Shown: positions 37,790 to 51,798, numbered from the stretch's first letter. The stretch is DNA of 64,000 nucleotides from Epiperipatus broadwayi (GCA_028023455.1 JAQFVV010006203.1:8090821-8154820); one strand, 5' to 3'. Made by a program: numbers and translations. The notes: generated by a model from the letters alone, not told the origin.

Positions 37790-38699
37790 AAACACTAGAG
37801 TGCGCCACTAGAGCTATAGCCTAGGATATGAGAATTTATTGATGAGGATACTAAGCATAAATGCCTACACAGCTATATCATCACTCATAGACATTTAAAA
37901 TTGCCCCTAGATCGCAAAGAGCAGATATTCTTTGAAAGTATGATTTGGCAGAGCAGACAAAGGTACATAACTGTTAAAACAGATCTAACAATAAACAAAA
38001 AAAACTTTATTTGCAGTGTGGTACAGTTCAAATACAAATGTATTTCAATTGTAATTGCCACTTTTATATGTTAGCATGTAGTGTATTTGATATCTGGAAG
38101 CTTTAAGTCTTACTATTCACAAAACTTTACATTGTAATGCTGCATCAGCTCTAAAAATTATTAAGCATTCTATTATTTATATGAGTCTACTACATATGTG
38201 TTCTAATTTAAGATGTGCAAACATATACATTTCACTTTTGCATTAAAAGTACAATGACCAAAAGGCAGCTTAAATTCATGATAAAAATTCATACCATGCA
38301 GACCATTATAAAATTAGACCTACGCACTGTGCATCTGCTTCCATGCCATTTTAAAAACACAACAATAAATAAGTCTCTTAATCACCTGGAGTACCAAGCA
38401 AAAAATATAAATCAAGGGGAGAAATGTCTCAACCTGAAGCAAATCAAAATCATCTGGAAGTACCTCAAGCAGGAACAATATATAAAAGGCAAATAAACAC
38501 ACAATATTGAAGTGTTGTGAATAAACTATCTAAGCATTCCTATATGAAATGCACACACCCATATATATATATATATATCAATCTTTAATTTCTGATACTT
38601 GTGAAGCAAGTAAAGTAAACTGAGCACAATGTCTATAAATTTATACAATAAAATCAACTTATTATATGATTTATATACCTGTACACACATTACATTCAT
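37789..38699. other. Intron 1 sequence, no confirmed feature
   Basis: A weak plus-strand frame at 38215-38496 (GEKCLNLKQIKIIWKYLKQ) faintly recalls a transposase helix-turn-helix but cannot be assigned. Short (TA)n at 38561-38577 and (ATC)n at 38698-38716. Confidence 0.4.
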
Positions 38700-38719
38700 C
38701 ATCATCATCATCATCAACT

Positions 38720-39700
38720 ATTATCAATCCACTGCAGGTATAAGCTTTTTCCATGTTTAATCCAACTTCTCTGATTTCTAACTTTTCTTCTTCATATCAC
38801 CCCTGCACACTTTTTTATTTCATCCACCCACCTCACATGTGGCCTCATTCTGTTTTTTTTTACAATCTTTTGAAATCCATTTTAAGATTTAAATTATTCA
38901 TCTATTATCATTTCTTTTAGTAATATGTTCAGACTATTGTGAGTTCAGTGTTTTAATTCATTCAATGATGTAATACCTATTTGCATATCCATATATTGTT
39001 TTTTTAATCTCTTCTTGTTTTTCCTAACATGTATCTCTCCATACTTCTTTGAGTGGTTTGAAATGTCTGTATTGCTCTTCTATTAAGTGTTCATGTATCA
39101 GATCCATAAGTAAAATTGAAAACCTTCCTTTTCAAACACAGACATATTTTCTTTCAATATTAAGTTATTTCTATTAAAAGCATTCCAATGAAGTTTAATT
39201 CTATGATTAATTTTATCCATTATGTTTCCATCTATAGTAGTAATCTGACCAAGGTATTGTAATTGTTAATAAATCATTATCAAACTTTATTTTCATCTTT
39301 TGAAAAAATTCATTGAATGTTACTTTAGCCTTTTTAATTATAAATTTATTAAATGCACATTGATTACGTAAGTAATATTTACTGTAGAGGTCCCTACTAT
39401 CACATTTTATACGCATATTATCGAGGTTATAGCCTCAGTAAATATTATTTAGCCTTTTTAATGTTTACCTTTAGTTCTATTGTCTTACTTTCATATGATA
39501 ACTCTTGTAATATTTCCTGAATCTTTAAAACACTATTTGTAAAAACATCTACATCATCTGCAAAATCCAAATGATTTAAATAATCTTCATTTACTTTTAT
39601 TAATTTAACTTCCCATTTTAATCCAAAAAATATTTCTTGCAGCACTGTTTCAAAAAATTTTGGAATATACAGTCATCCTATCTTACACTCTTCTCAACGT
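38720..39700 (-). pseudogene. Eroded non-LTR retrotransposon (RTE/Jockey-like)
   Basis: At 39445-39645 the minus strand reads YLNHLDFADDVDVFTNSVLK, the FADD catalytic box and context of LINE reverse transcriptases, followed by ELKVNIKKAK. Further along (about 38930 down to 38740) the typical tail appears in pieces: RMRPHVRWVDEIKKCAG, then SWIKHGKSLYLQWIDNS. Frames change repeatedly between these. It lies in intron 1 of the chitin-binding gene, same strand. Confidence 0.65.
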
Positions 39701-42590
39701 TAACCTTACTAGTATCATTATGTAATCTAATTGTTACTGTTGCATTTTTATAAACATCACATTAACACACACATATATATTTGCTTATATTAATAATTTT
39801 TGAACATCTTCAGTGAGATACTAAATTTTAATTATACTAAATTTAAAATATTAAAAAAATAACCAGTATTAAATAAATAACCAAATCTTTTATACTTCTT
39901 TTAAAAACTTTTTTATTTAGTAGAAATATTGATCTAAAACTAAAATTCAATTATTTTAAAACTAAATTGTGATTGGATGGAGGGGGGGGGGAATTAAAAA
40001 ACAAAACCATTTTTTTTATCTCTTGAATATTTAAAGATATAAACTATTTTCCCAACTAAATTTTTTAAAAGAAATTATGTCTTATACTTTTAAAATAGAA
40101 ATATTTAAAATGTATTCAGAGCATACCTTGTTATCAAATACAAAATCACACATTTAATAATGAATAAAAACTAAAATATGTTAATATAAAGATAAATACA
40201 TAAATATAAAAATCATCTAAATTAAATTATAAATAAAATTGGGTTGTTTGTAGAGAAAGTTTAAAAGATTGTAAAATAGTTCACAAAATAAAATGATTAT
40301 CTTTAAGTCCAAAAACATAGCTGAGTAGCTATTATTTTTCTTTAAAAGAAGAATTAGATTTACATATGTATGTTTTCAAGACTAGAAATCTTTAATGGCT
40401 TATTAGTGAAGTCTTTCCAATTACAGGTCGACAATCTTAGATACAATTGGGTGTGGTATCAGGTAGAATTGGTTATAAAAATTTTCATTTACTGTTGAAA
40501 AGTACATTTCTGTAACTGCATATTTGAAGATAGTTGGGACAGTATTGGATCAAATTTAGCCAGAAGAGTTGGACAATCTAATGATTATGAGCTATATGCT
40601 AGAAAAATGAAGTTTATTTGTGGTGGTCAGCATCATATATTTATTAATTCAGCTATGGGTAGAGATTCAGTGTTCTTCATGTTAAGCAATTAAGAGCAAA
40701 GACCAAAAGAATAAAAGTATTTTCTGAGCTGATCTGTTTATATTATTCACTTTGCAAAACACATTTTTTTCTTTTAATTAACAAGCCTACATGTTTACAA
40801 AATTCTTTAATTAAACAAGCCAGTAATTATTTTACAACTTCATCTGTACAAAGTTTTTTAAATAAACCAGTCTATCTGGTTATACAATTCTTTAATTAAA
40901 CAAGCACATATATTTACAGAAGACACTTAGCTATCTCAAACTTTAAACTATATTTGACATTTTTAAAATCATAAACAGAGCTTAAAAATGGTTTTCCAAG
41001 AATTTTAATTAATAATAATAATACAAACTAATTGAATGAAGTTTTGTTATTTAATTAAGCTTTGCTTCTAGAACATAAATAAATACATTTAATTTAAATA
41101 AATAAGTTTTTTTATCTTCATAAAACTAAATTAAAATTGACTTAATTTGATTTTGAACACAAGTCTGTATTGATATGTGTGTGCTTATATAATACAAACC
41201 TATATAAATATATAAAGTTAATCCAATTTATGAAACCTGAATTTGATTCACAAATGCCTACTACTGTATTTTTAAAATAAATTATAATTTGAGATAGATT
41301 ACCATTCATCTCAATATGTAACTAATCAAATTAATTCCTGAATTGCATCCCATAATATTTCTAGTGAAAAAAATAACAGACTCATCTTTTTTACTATATA
41401 AATATCTTGGAATAAATTTCTGACCATCAAGTGAATTCAAACAATTAAATTTCACCACTAGAAATGTTGACCCAATCTCTAATTAAATATTGTTATTGCC
41501 TGATTACTTTACAATCAAATATACTTATGCACCCATACTAAAGCTTTTAATATTACAATAGGTGCTGATGACTTTTATCCAAATTAAAAGTTTAATGAAA
41601 TATCATACATCATATTTTAAGGAATATGTATACATATTATTTACTAATAGTGTGCAATTGATTACACATTACTCTTATAATTAAATATTTATAATTCAAC
41701 AATATTTAATTATAAGTTTTTTTTTATAATTTTATCTTGTGTCTAATTTTTTAAAAATCTGATTTATTCATTCATTAACAATTTTTAAATTGATATCTAT
41801 AGTATAGTGCTCTTGCTGAAAAAGCTTTATTTTTTTCTACTTACCATACTTTCATCCTCTGATAGAAGTGATATGGGGTTTATAATAGTTATTAATTATA
41901 ACTAAGTACTCTTCATCAATTTACGTTCAAAAGTTTTAATTTCTACATTATTTATTGGAATATAGTTTTAGTTTAAATGTTTCATAATGTATGCTTAGAT
42001 TGGTTTTATTCCAGATACACTTCTGATTTTATTCAATAATTAATAAAAAAAACATATGGTTGAATAGGTTAGATGTCGCATTGTTGTGTGTACTTTTACT
42101 TTTCGTTTTGTATGCAAATCCCTTTTTGGCTTATGATGACTAATTCACATCTAATTTAAAATTAACATTCATTTGAAATCTTATAAAAGAAACAAATGAT
42201 CAAATTAAAATTATTTTATACACCCTAAGAGATAATCTGATTCATTTCAAAAGTATACGCTGTTAGCAATGATTCGTCTTGAAAGTTGAAGAATGATGGA
42301 CTACTTTTCATAATCATTTAATATATTTTTGAGAAATCAGAATATCAAACAAGTAATGTCATTCTGAAGAAATGCTATTTATATGATTGCAAGAAGTCTA
42401 TATCCAATTGATGGTTATTAATAAAAATCACAATACTAATATCTTGAATACATTCATTACTTCTATGTATATGTACTGTACGCAGAAACAAAATTCCCCA
42501 TATAGTAGCACCACTTGGTACAAGCTAGAGTAATCAATGGATGAAGAAAGATTTTATTGGATGAGTAGGCACCAGATAGGGATTTTATGC
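39701..42590. other. Intron 1 sequence with no recognised feature
   Basis: AT-rich with a run of G at 39982-39991. A short plus-strand stretch near 40428-40500 has an acceptor-like start but stops after about 22 codons. Nothing else supportable. Confidence 0.5.
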
Positions 42591-42599
42591 ACAAACCCT

Positions 42600-42720
42600 C
42601 CTGCAGCCATTAATTACTCTGGTTTGCACTGAGTGGCATTACTGTATGGAGAGTTTTGCTTCTGTGAAAAAACAGCTTGTGTAAGCATAAAGAATGGTAG
42701 TCATGTGATGTTTGATATAT
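42600..42720 (+). repeat. Dispersed repeat copy
   Basis: Shares TACTGTATGGAGAGTTTTGC and TCATGTGATG with 7550-7660, same order and spacing. Confidence 0.55.
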
Positions 42721-43281
42721 TTACTATAACATATTTTATACAGCAATACTGATTTTTGAATAACACTTATCTATCATAGATATCAAGATAACTAAAAATT
42801 AATAAATGAAGTTTTTTGTTTTTATAGGATTTTGTATATTAGTTCTTTACATTTTCAAATATGGTACTTTATATCTAACAAAATATTTTTTTCTGCCATC
42901 ATTTTTCAAATATAAAGATTAAATTCCACCAACACATATTCATAAAACAATTTATATTGTTTAATTTTTTAGATATTAGTGACAATTTTTTTGGATATTA
43001 GTAACCTTAAATTTTCTTAAATATTTGTGACCAACGGTATCGACTGTTTCTTTTATAGTATGAGCTAGATACTGTACTATATATTTTTGAATTCGATTAT
43101 GTATAGCTTTTGGTTCAATGTAAATGGTTTATCATCATTATAATTATTATTGAAACGCTGTTTTAAAAAGATTTCACCTTTTATAGAATTAACACTATCT
43201 TTAAAAATAGCTATTATATATATATAAGACAATTATACTACCTAAACAATGATACTAAGATCCAGCCAAACTATTAATGCT

Positions 43282-43442
<161 letters not shown>

Positions 43443-43758
43443 CAATTGCCTTTTCAGAACTGGAAAACTTTATTCACATCTGTCATTTTAAATAGCAACG
43501 TTTAAATATACCCACATATGTATTTATGTACATTCTTTTTCTTAACAAACTAACCAAATATATAAAAAAGAATGTTATTCTCAAATATGTTAGCTATTGC
43601 TTGAATTCAAATACTTTTACAAATTTTATATTAAGTTTTAAGACTCGCCAATCATACAAAACAAATGTCTTTTGACAAACTTTTTACATTTTCAATATTA
43701 TTTAAATAAACCAAAACAAATGATAATTAAAAATCACAATCACATATATAATACTCAC

Positions 43759-43816
43759 CGTCGGCTTTTATGAACAAAATATTAGCAATAATAATAATGA
43801 AGTGTTTTAAAGCCAT
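43759..43816 (-). CDS. Exon 1: start codon and signal peptide of the chitin-binding protein
   Basis: The minus strand reads ATG at 43816-43814 followed by ALKHFIIIIANILFIKAD and a canonical donor, GACG|GTGAGTAT. The Lys-His start, a hydrophobic core of about 11 residues and a small residue before Asp make a classical Sec signal peptide, with cleavage likely after KA. The exon ends in phase 1 (one base, G), so it joins exon 2 (AA TTC CAA TGT) to give D-E-F-Q-C. The fit in phase, strand and biology to the CBM14 exon is the reason to link them; no transcript evidence is available here. Intron 1 would be about 10.4 kb. The ATG is the first after a TATA-box promoter and no upstream ATG occurs in the short leader. 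Confidence 0.78.
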
Positions 43817-43860
43817 TGCGAAATCACACAATTTAATCTGATTTCAATGTTTCTTCTAAT

Positions 43861-43867
43861 TTATATA
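43861..43867 (-). promoter_or_regulatory. TATA box of the chitin-binding gene
   Basis: TATATAA on the minus strand lies 45 bp upstream of the exon 1 ATG. A start site about 30 bp downstream would leave a leader of roughly 15-20 nt. A strong TATA box fits a tissue-specific secretory gene. Inferred from position only. Confidence 0.45.
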
Positions 43868-43869
43868 AC

Positions 43870-45569
43870 ATAGGTAATGATATTTAGAATTTCCCATTAT
43901 TATTATTATTTTTTGCTTGTTAAATACAAAAGATGTACGTGTTTAAGTAAGTTAAATTGTGCTAATTCACGAATAATTATTTCAAATAATTGGCTATATG
44001 CTTCTCATTTTTTTTTATTACATTAAATTCTACAGAGTCAGCTTAAAGAAAAAATTAAAAAAATTAGCAAACATTTTCAATACAATTATTTTAATTTTAA
44101 TATTTTTCTTTCTATTGGTTAAATAAATATTCAAATGATCTTTTTTAGTTATATACATACAGGCTATACAGATTATTATCACAACTAAGATATGTGTGAC
44201 AATACAAGAAACTATGTATTCGGATGAATTATTTATCGCGTATACACACGGTTAGACTACAGGACTCATTTTATATCAGCCCGATACCTTTTAGCAATTG
44301 CTTTGCCTAAAGTTCTTATTATAAGAAGAATTCTAATTGATTAACTAATTAAAAATCTTTTAGCGATGCCGAAACTTTCTCAACATAATACAACAAACTT
44401 GTAAGAGCAGACTGTGAGCATGAAAAGTTGTGAGTAGATTATAAATAAGTTTGTTATACTAGCACTGCAAATATTAGATATCAAAGAAGACACGAGTAAG
44501 ATCGTTATACTCCCAAACAAAAATAAAATAAAACTACAGCATTTAAACAGCCATGAATTAATTGTACTAAACTTAAAAAAAACAACAAAAAACATTAATA
44601 TTCTACAAATTGGATAGAATTTATATACTAATAAAAATTGCCACTAGCAGTTCTTATTAAAAGAATATGGTTGTTCTATCGTCAGAAAAAATAAAACTAA
44701 AGGAATAATGAAGTATTAAGATTTGGATGACTACATATACTAATCTAACACTGACTGCAAAACTTTCTTCATGAAAGCCTTTAACATCTCGCATACGCGT
44801 ACCTCTAGATTGTTTCTATTTTTAGATATATTTTTATAATAAAAGTAATCAATTCAAAACTTTTTAGAATGCTTTCGACATCTTTATAATATAAATAAGA
44901 AAGATGGCTTGCATCTCCCATAAAAATGATGTTCATTATCATTATAAATCATATCTATTTTTTAGGAAATATACAGGCATTCATTTGCTTTAGCACCAAA
45001 TTCAAACAAAATTGCGCTCTTATAATAATAGATTTAATATTATCATGTTAGAAAGCTGATTTGCCTTAGTATTTTTAGAAGATTGTGGAGTATTATTAAA
45101 TAAAAAATTTTAATTGCCTCTATTTTATATCATCCATAGGGAATTTTGGCAGAATAGTTCTATTATAAAATTAATTTAGTTAAAGTAGTTATATCTCTGT
45201 ATCGGCATCAAAATACCACCACATCGTTTAATATGTTAAATACAATAACATCACATTGCAGATGCGTTACACTCCGACATCCAACTTCAGATTTTTGCTT
45301 CAAGATCCATAGAGATAATTAAATTTGTTTTTCATCAATGACTGATAATCAAGAACTCGCATTTTTAAAAACAAAAATAGCTTAATTGTCAGAATAAATG
45401 AAATTTAAAAATAACAAAAAATAATTCCTATAATCTTGATGGCTGATTTATCACTAATAAATTTTACCAAAGACTACTGAAAAATTAAGTACTCATACTG
45501 GTTTAAGACCAATTTTAGTATCAGACGTTTCAAATTAATAATTTCTTTTATGCTATTGTTAATACATTG
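43870..45569. other. Upstream region with no recognised feature
   Basis: AT-rich; no coding or repeat family recognised. It would contain the upstream regulatory DNA of the minus-strand gene if that assignment is right. Confidence 0.45.
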
Positions 45570-45950
45570 TACAGGCTTAAACCTGCATTTATATATGTAA
45601 TATATGCGGGGGTTTGAACTCAGACGTTCACACGACCCACCACTCTCAGTGCCATCTCATATTGCTGACCCACCTGATCACACACATGTTGAAAAGATAG
45701 ATAATCACCAATATACGTATTTCATGCTAAACCAGCAATCACCAGTTGGTCCAGATTCCTATCTTCCCACACACATATATAATCAGCATTCAGCTTTATA
45801 TTAAGATAGCCAATCTTTATACTTTAATGGACAGGCTTCAAACTATTCCAATTCACAACTCTTTAGTCTTCCATTTCATTGTTATTGTGCAGAAACTATA
45901 TAATAGAAGCCAGCATTTGGGAACAATAAAGTAATAGATACTATAATGAT
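45570..45950 (+). repeat. Dispersed repeat, copy 2
   Basis: The first part matches 29640-29730 (TTTATATATGTAATATAT, CCACCACTCTC). The remainder matches 15690-15840 (CACACACATA, TTTATATTAAGATAGC, TTTAATGGACAG, AACTCTT). It therefore links the two other loci into one family. GGGTTTGAACTCAG near 45609 is B-box-like. Confidence 0.65.
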
Positions 45951-46149
45951 CTGATTCTTTCAGATCATTAGAAGAGATAATTTATTTCTCTTGAAGATAC
46001 TTTTTTATAACTAAAAATGTATTGGTAGCAAATTTAGTATTACAGATTCAAACATTAATCGATAGAAATAGAATTTTGTAGTAAGTTTTAATCTACAGTT
46101 ATGATTGTTTAAACATAAGCCTTTAAAATCAACATATATTTTCATTATT

Positions 46150-47120
46150 ATAATCACCATTATCATCATTAGTTGTATGCCAAAAGACTAGTCCCACCTA
46201 CCAACGTATACCATATTCTCCAAGTCATTAACTCAGTCTCTCGAAAAACTCAAAACTGTTTATATAATATGATCAGCCATCCTTTTACTTCTCTTTTTTC
46301 TTCTTATCTTCTACATTTTTTTTCAGAATATTTTTTGTAATTCTTCAGCTACCAATTGTTTTCTCCTCATATTTTTTTAAAAATAATAATTTTAAACGTA
46401 TTTTTTCATTTTTCATTACTTATTTTATGATTCTAGCTTATCTTTTTATTTTCACTCTCAATCCTACACATATAAAACCTTCATTTTTCTAATCGCCTGC
46501 TATTCTGCTACATATCTTTACAAATAAAAATGTAAGTAATTTTTTAAGATATAATTTCAATGACCTGCATAAGACACTTCCCTTTATTTTATTTCTATTT
46601 CCACTTGAGTTAAACAACTTTCTAAATATTTTAAAGCACTGCCAATGTATAAGCTTCTGTTATTGGCTTTATTGTTCTACTTTTTTCTTTTCACTATCTA
46701 ATTTTATTTATTTGCATTTACTTTTATTCCAAAATTTCTACAATCCTACATAATATTTTATTAAGCTTTACTGATATACCATTGGTAAATATGATACAAT
46801 GAACCATTTTGTTCTCCATTCTAAATCCTTTTTATTAAATAAATTTCCACTTAATATTTTTTCTAAATTTGTTAAATAAAACAAAGATTAAAAAAAATTA
46901 TCTGTCTAATTGCAAAGATAAATCATTTTTGTCAATCTATGTATTTCTTCTGCAAAAATCTATCAAAGTAACGAAATTTATTCCATCAAATTTCTTTTAA
47001 GGTCAATACAACAAATATTAATCTCCTTATGGTTCATGATTCCTTTTAGCAATAGTTTTCATCATTCTAAGTACATCTCCTGTGTTTTTAAATTTAACTG
47101 CTCCTCAAATCAGAGCATGT
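46150..47120 (-). pseudogene. Heavily eroded LINE remnant
   Basis: Minus-strand reading between 47080 and 46900 gives MMKTIAKRNHEP and, in a neighbouring frame, INICCIDLKRNLME, which resembles the finger and motif A region of RTE-type reverse transcriptases. Further on, KNEGFICVGLRVKIKR resembles the tail. No frame stays open. Low-confidence call based on weak pattern matching. Confidence 0.35.
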
Positions 47121-47416
47121 CTAATCTATTCAACACATTTCACTATTCCATTTAATTGAATAATTAAAGGTCCTGAGATGAAACTCAATTCTATCACTTT
47201 CAGTACTAGAACGTTACGTGATCTTCAAAGTTGATGAATCATTCGATTCTTTAAACTAGTTTGTGTGAGATTAGGCAGATTGTTTTCAACCTCTTATGTT
47301 TCATTGAAGCAATTTTTTTTCTACAGTGAACTCTTGAACAGATTTCATTGAGACAGATGCTCTAAAATGTGTTTGGTTTGTTTCGATTTCCTAGTGTTCT
47401 CAAGTATCTTATTATA

Positions 47417-47690
47417 CATGTGCTTTTTTATATTTTGCATTATACACAGTATTTTTGATCTTAAGTGAGTAAAATACACTTACTTTTCATTTTGATTTAC
47501 TTTCCATTTTGTGATTCGTACAATATACTTTTCTCTTTTTTGTTACAGCAGTTACACATGCCTTTTTTGATTTTATATTATACATGTAGTATTTTTGATT
47601 TTAAATGAGTAAATACATATAGTTTTCATTTTGATTTACTTTCTATTTTGTGATTCATATGACATACTTTTTATTATTTGTTACAGCAGA
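47417..47690. repeat. Two tandem copies of a ~138-bp unit
   Basis: Each copy contains TTTTCATTTTGATTTACTTT, TTTTGTGATTC and ends TTGTTACAGCAG. The second copy runs directly into the Merlin-like pseudogene, so the unit may be a subterminal repeat of that element. Confidence 0.85.
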
Positions 47691-48395
47691 AAATCATGAA
47701 AATTTGGGATTTACCTGCTACTGAGATAGATGTAGTCCACTACTTTCAACATAAATGGGATTCACCATCTGAAAAATGTGCCAAAATGGCCATGATATGG
47801 CCCTTTATAAATAAATTTTGACAAAAAATGGCATTGTAACATTCAAGGTTATAACAGTAAAGTAGGATTTCATAAGAGAACATGATTGGAGGGTACAGAA
47901 CTACATTTCTGATGGCACTATATTTTATTTACAGCTATGCTTAAAAATTAACATCAATAGAAAGGGGAAAATCACAGCTGGATATAGCTAGCAAAACAAT
48001 AATAGACTGAAAGAACTATATACAAGAAGTTTGTTCTACTGTGATATTAATTTGAAAAAAAAAGTAAAATTGGAGGCTCTAACAAACTCATTGAAATAGA
48101 TGAGAGCCTCTTCAGCAAAAGAAAAAATCAAGCCAAATGAATACTTCAAAAACAGTGAATGTTTGTGCAGGAAGATTAATGACTGTTTCATCAATGGCAA
48201 TTGATGATAGAACAGTAGCAACTCTAATGGAAGCAATCAAACCAAATGTGGAAAAGAGATCAACAATTTATTCCAACTGTTGGAAAGCAGATAAAAGTGA
48301 GGAACTATAACCTAGCAATTACAAACATTTTCATATCAATCATAAATATAATTTTGTCAATACAGTTACTTTCTGTTTAGTTACATATAATCTAG
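47690..48395 (+). pseudogene. Merlin/ISXO2-like transposase pseudogene
   Basis: The plus strand, across frames, gives SDGTIFYLQLCLKIN, then QNNNRLKELYTRSLFYCDIN (the region before the catalytic core), then near 48090-48340 AKEKIKPNEYF, MTVSSMAIDDRTVATLMEAI, KPNVEKRSTIYSNCWKAD and HFHINHKYNFVN. The block with DDRTVATL, ...STIYSxCWKAY-like and HxxVNHxxxFV-like segments is the second half of the ISXO2-like (DDE) transposase of Merlin elements. The first catalytic Asp region is blurred by frameshifts, and stops are frequent. Confidence 0.75.
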
Positions 48396-48934
48396 TTAAT
48401 TATGTACACACACCCATATATTCAATTTAAACTACACTTTAGTGTTGAAGCTGTGACACAACAAATAAAAATGACAAATTAAATCACGTTCATTTGTTTC
48501 AAATTGTTGTGAGACTATCTTAAACAGACATTAATAGCAATAAACATAAAATTTAAAACAACGGGCGTCTATTTAGTCTCACTTCGAAATGAATAAAAAT
48601 GATTTCCATTTTCATTTGTTGTGGCAAAGCTTTAATATAAAAAGCTATGACACTAAATATCACTCTATATTTAAATTATGATTTTATCTCTTCAATTATA
48701 TTTCATATTATTTGGTGCTACTTAATTTTCTTTACATATGTGCTTGTTTGTTGTTTGTTTAAAGGATATTAAATGAATGGCAATTCACTCTGCTTTTTTA
48801 AATTAGATTATGAACCAATTTGATTTTAGATTATTTAAGGAATATACTAAACAACTTGAACATGAATGAAAATCGTACGTGTATCACAACTCTGACATTG
48901 TAGGGAATTGCATGAATATCAATATGAACTTAAG

Positions 48935-48941
<7 letters not shown>
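48396..48941. other. AT-rich sequence with no recognised feature
   Basis: Nothing supportable. Confidence 0.5.

Positions 48942-49012
<71 letters not shown>
48942..49012. repeat. (TA)n microsatellite
   Basis: About 35 TA units without interruption. Confidence 0.97.
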
Positions 49013-49015
<3 letters not shown>

Positions 49016-50000
49016 GGATATAATTAATGAAAATTCAGTACATCCTCGAGGTACTAAAATGGATTGACTATAATTCACATTCAAATTCAATAATAAATAT
49101 TACAAAATGAAAAATGCATGCAACAATGGGGTTGCCTACTAGCTAAATATGTAGTCCAGCAAATGCAAAATGGAAGAAAAAATAGACACAGGCATTTTAA
49201 TGGTCAAGTTTTGTACATTTGCTTAATAGAACTAGAATTCAAGCAAAGGGACCAAAGCTGACCAGAGTGGGATAGTAAAATCCCAAGTCCAACCAGGCTT
49301 CAACTCATTTACCCATTCTCCATGACTCAATACCCTATGGACGATACATCTAAGAGTACATTCACCTTCTATTTGTTCGTGGCTGGCATAGGACAGGAAG
49401 AAACATGAGACTCAGGGTTTTAAATGCACATAAATTAATTAAATCTATTAAACTAATGGCATAGTATTGGAGGTAATGTTCACAATTCATCATTAATGCA
49501 TAGATTGCACATTTATATTACTTAACTAACTAGGATTGAATTGGATTGAAATTAAGCAATGAGAAATCACATGAAACCAAAGTAATTTAAATATACATTT
49601 ATTTATCAATTTAACAAAGAACATACTTTAAAGCATAATGAACACATTCAGGCATTACTGTGGTTGAGAATACTATCAAATTACACTCATCTTACATTTT
49701 AATTGACATATGTGTGTGTACATAAACTATCACTCTAATTATACCTATAAGAAATGCTGGTACTTACATATTAGTCCTGTGACACAGAGCATGTATTAGA
49801 CATGCTGCACCTATTCACATATGTATCATTCCACTGATAACTTTGTAGTCTTATAATATGACCAAAATAACATGTACACAGATTTTATACATGATATTTT
49901 CGCAAAATTAGCATGTATACAGATCTTTTGTACATCATATTTTCCCAAAGATTAACAAACTTCTTGGCAGGTTGAATACACCTGTGAATAGATGCAGAAT
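49013..50000. other. Unassigned sequence, partly less AT-rich
   Basis: The part from 49230 to 49430 is more balanced in composition (GGGACCAAAGCTGACCAGAG, CCAAGTCCAACCAGGC) but has no open frame or recognised repeat. It may be a dispersed element without another copy in this window. Confidence 0.4.
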
Positions 50001-51052
50001 ATCTAATACATGCTTCATGTCACAGTACCAATACACACTATAAATAATTTTTAAGCAATTAATATGAAACACCATTAAACAAAAAGTCATAAAATCAGTA
50101 AATTTCAACAATTTTGGAGTGTATTTTACTAGAAACATATACGACTTTCACAGGAGAAATATACATTTAACATATATTAATGGACTAATTTTTAAGCAAT
50201 TGTCTAATATATAATTAAAAAAAAATCAAATACATGCAGCATTTTCAATAAATATATATGAAATTTAGATGAAAAAATATAAAATGTACTACCAATTTTA
50301 ATCAGCAAATTACAAACCATAAATAATTTTTAAGCAATTAATACGAGATGACATTAAACAAAAAGCCATAATTTCAATAAATGTCAACAATTTTGGAGAA
50401 TATTTTACCAGAAATATATACGATTTTCACAGGAGAAATATCCATTTAATACATATTAACCAACTTTTTGCTAGTTACGGCTAAAAACGTGACCGCTTCC
50501 CCTTGTTCAAATCCCATCATTTTTAACGTTACAGTAAAGATTTTACCAGCATTTGAAAGGTTATAAAAAGTTCCATAAGATGCTGCCCTCTCTTGAATTA
50601 TTTTAAAAGTAAAAAATCAATAAAACTGACGTTTCAGGTCTAACAAAAGAATAAGGTGGTCTTTTCTTGAATCTGATTGGCTGTTAAATTTCGACAACAA
50701 AGAAAATGATTGTCAATAACATCCACCATTACGATTTCTTTTGTTTCATTTTGAAAATGATAAACAAATGTTTTAGACCATTTTAAAAGTATTTTTTGAC
50801 AAATTATAAATTATTTTGATAAAATATGCTAAAAATAAAATTATTTTAGAAAAATAGTTAAGACTTTAAAAAAAAAATTATTTACTTATCTGCAATGTAA
50901 AATTGGAAAGAAATCACTGACATCAGCAAAATTTTTTGGTTGGTGAGTAACATTCATTTTAGATTTGCCACTATCAAATTTTTTATAATTATAAATAAAA
51001 ATTTATTTTTGGAAAAACTTTTGTTCACTTTCATAACCTGACAAATTATTAA

Positions 51053-51798
51053 CCCTTAAACCGCTAATTTTATCATTGGTTGTATCAGATAAAAATCAAA
51101 TCTTTTAATTGGCCAACTCACAAACTGAAGACAAAGCCTATTGCTAAAACATATTCGCCTATAATATTAAATTCAACTCAGATACGTTTATAAAAAGTAT
51201 ATAATTAATTTTTAAGGTTGTGAAGACAACGAAAGTTCTTTCAAAAATAAATTGCTATTTATTTATTCTAAGATATTGAATATCGGCAACATAAAAGTTA
51301 TAATGTAAACAAAAAGATCGACTTTTACGTTATAGAAAAGTAAATATTTCTTTTTATTACAACTTCAATATTTGTACTAAAATCTTCAGTATTTTTCGAA
51401 AATAATTTTGTTTTTTTATTATTCTCTCTGAAAATTATGTTTAATTTCCATAAATATTATTTAATAATAATTTAAATCATATTCGAAATGAAAATCTCAG
51501 CGTTTTTCTTTATTTTCTTTGATCAGGCAGTTTCTTTGTTCTTTCCAGCCAATCAGAATGTCTTTTTCGGCTGAGAGCATGCTAAGAACCAATCACAAAT
51601 AATGTTCCTTCTTTGTTTAGGTTTAAATGCGTTTTTTTCTATTTTTTACTTCTAAAATAAATCGGAAGATGTCACCATCGTACAGAACTTTTAAAAATGA
51701 ATTCAATACATATTTAACGAATTTTTTCGTATGAAAATGAACTGAGTTAGAGTGATTTCAGATGTCGACGAGGAGCCTCGTCGAGCGCGGGAAAAGGG
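51053..51798. repeat. Internal TTAA-delimited segment of the MITE
   Basis: Bounded by TTAA on both sides, with CCCTT...CCGC-type ends. Its left 160 bp is inverted relative to 51803-51963, while its right part is inverted relative to about 50560-50640 (AAAAAGTTCCATAAGATG against CATCGTACAGAACTTTT; CTGATTGGCTG against CAGCCAATCAG). The arms are therefore interleaved. It contains the hairpin TCGACGAGGAGCCTCGTCGA at 51764-51783. Confidence 0.65.

Noticed and set aside
38215-38496. Possible helix-turn-helix transposase fragment (GEKCLNLKQIKIIWKYLKQ)
   Set aside because: Similarity is too weak and short, and no catalytic region follows.
40428-40500. Possible plus-strand exon after a CCAATTACAG acceptor
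   Set aside because: Stops after about 22 codons, with no family match and no partner exon.
44380-44595. Hydrophobic 71-codon minus-strand frame suggesting a membrane protein
   Set aside because: AT-rich sequence yields Phe/Ile/Leu-rich frames by chance; no start context or homology.
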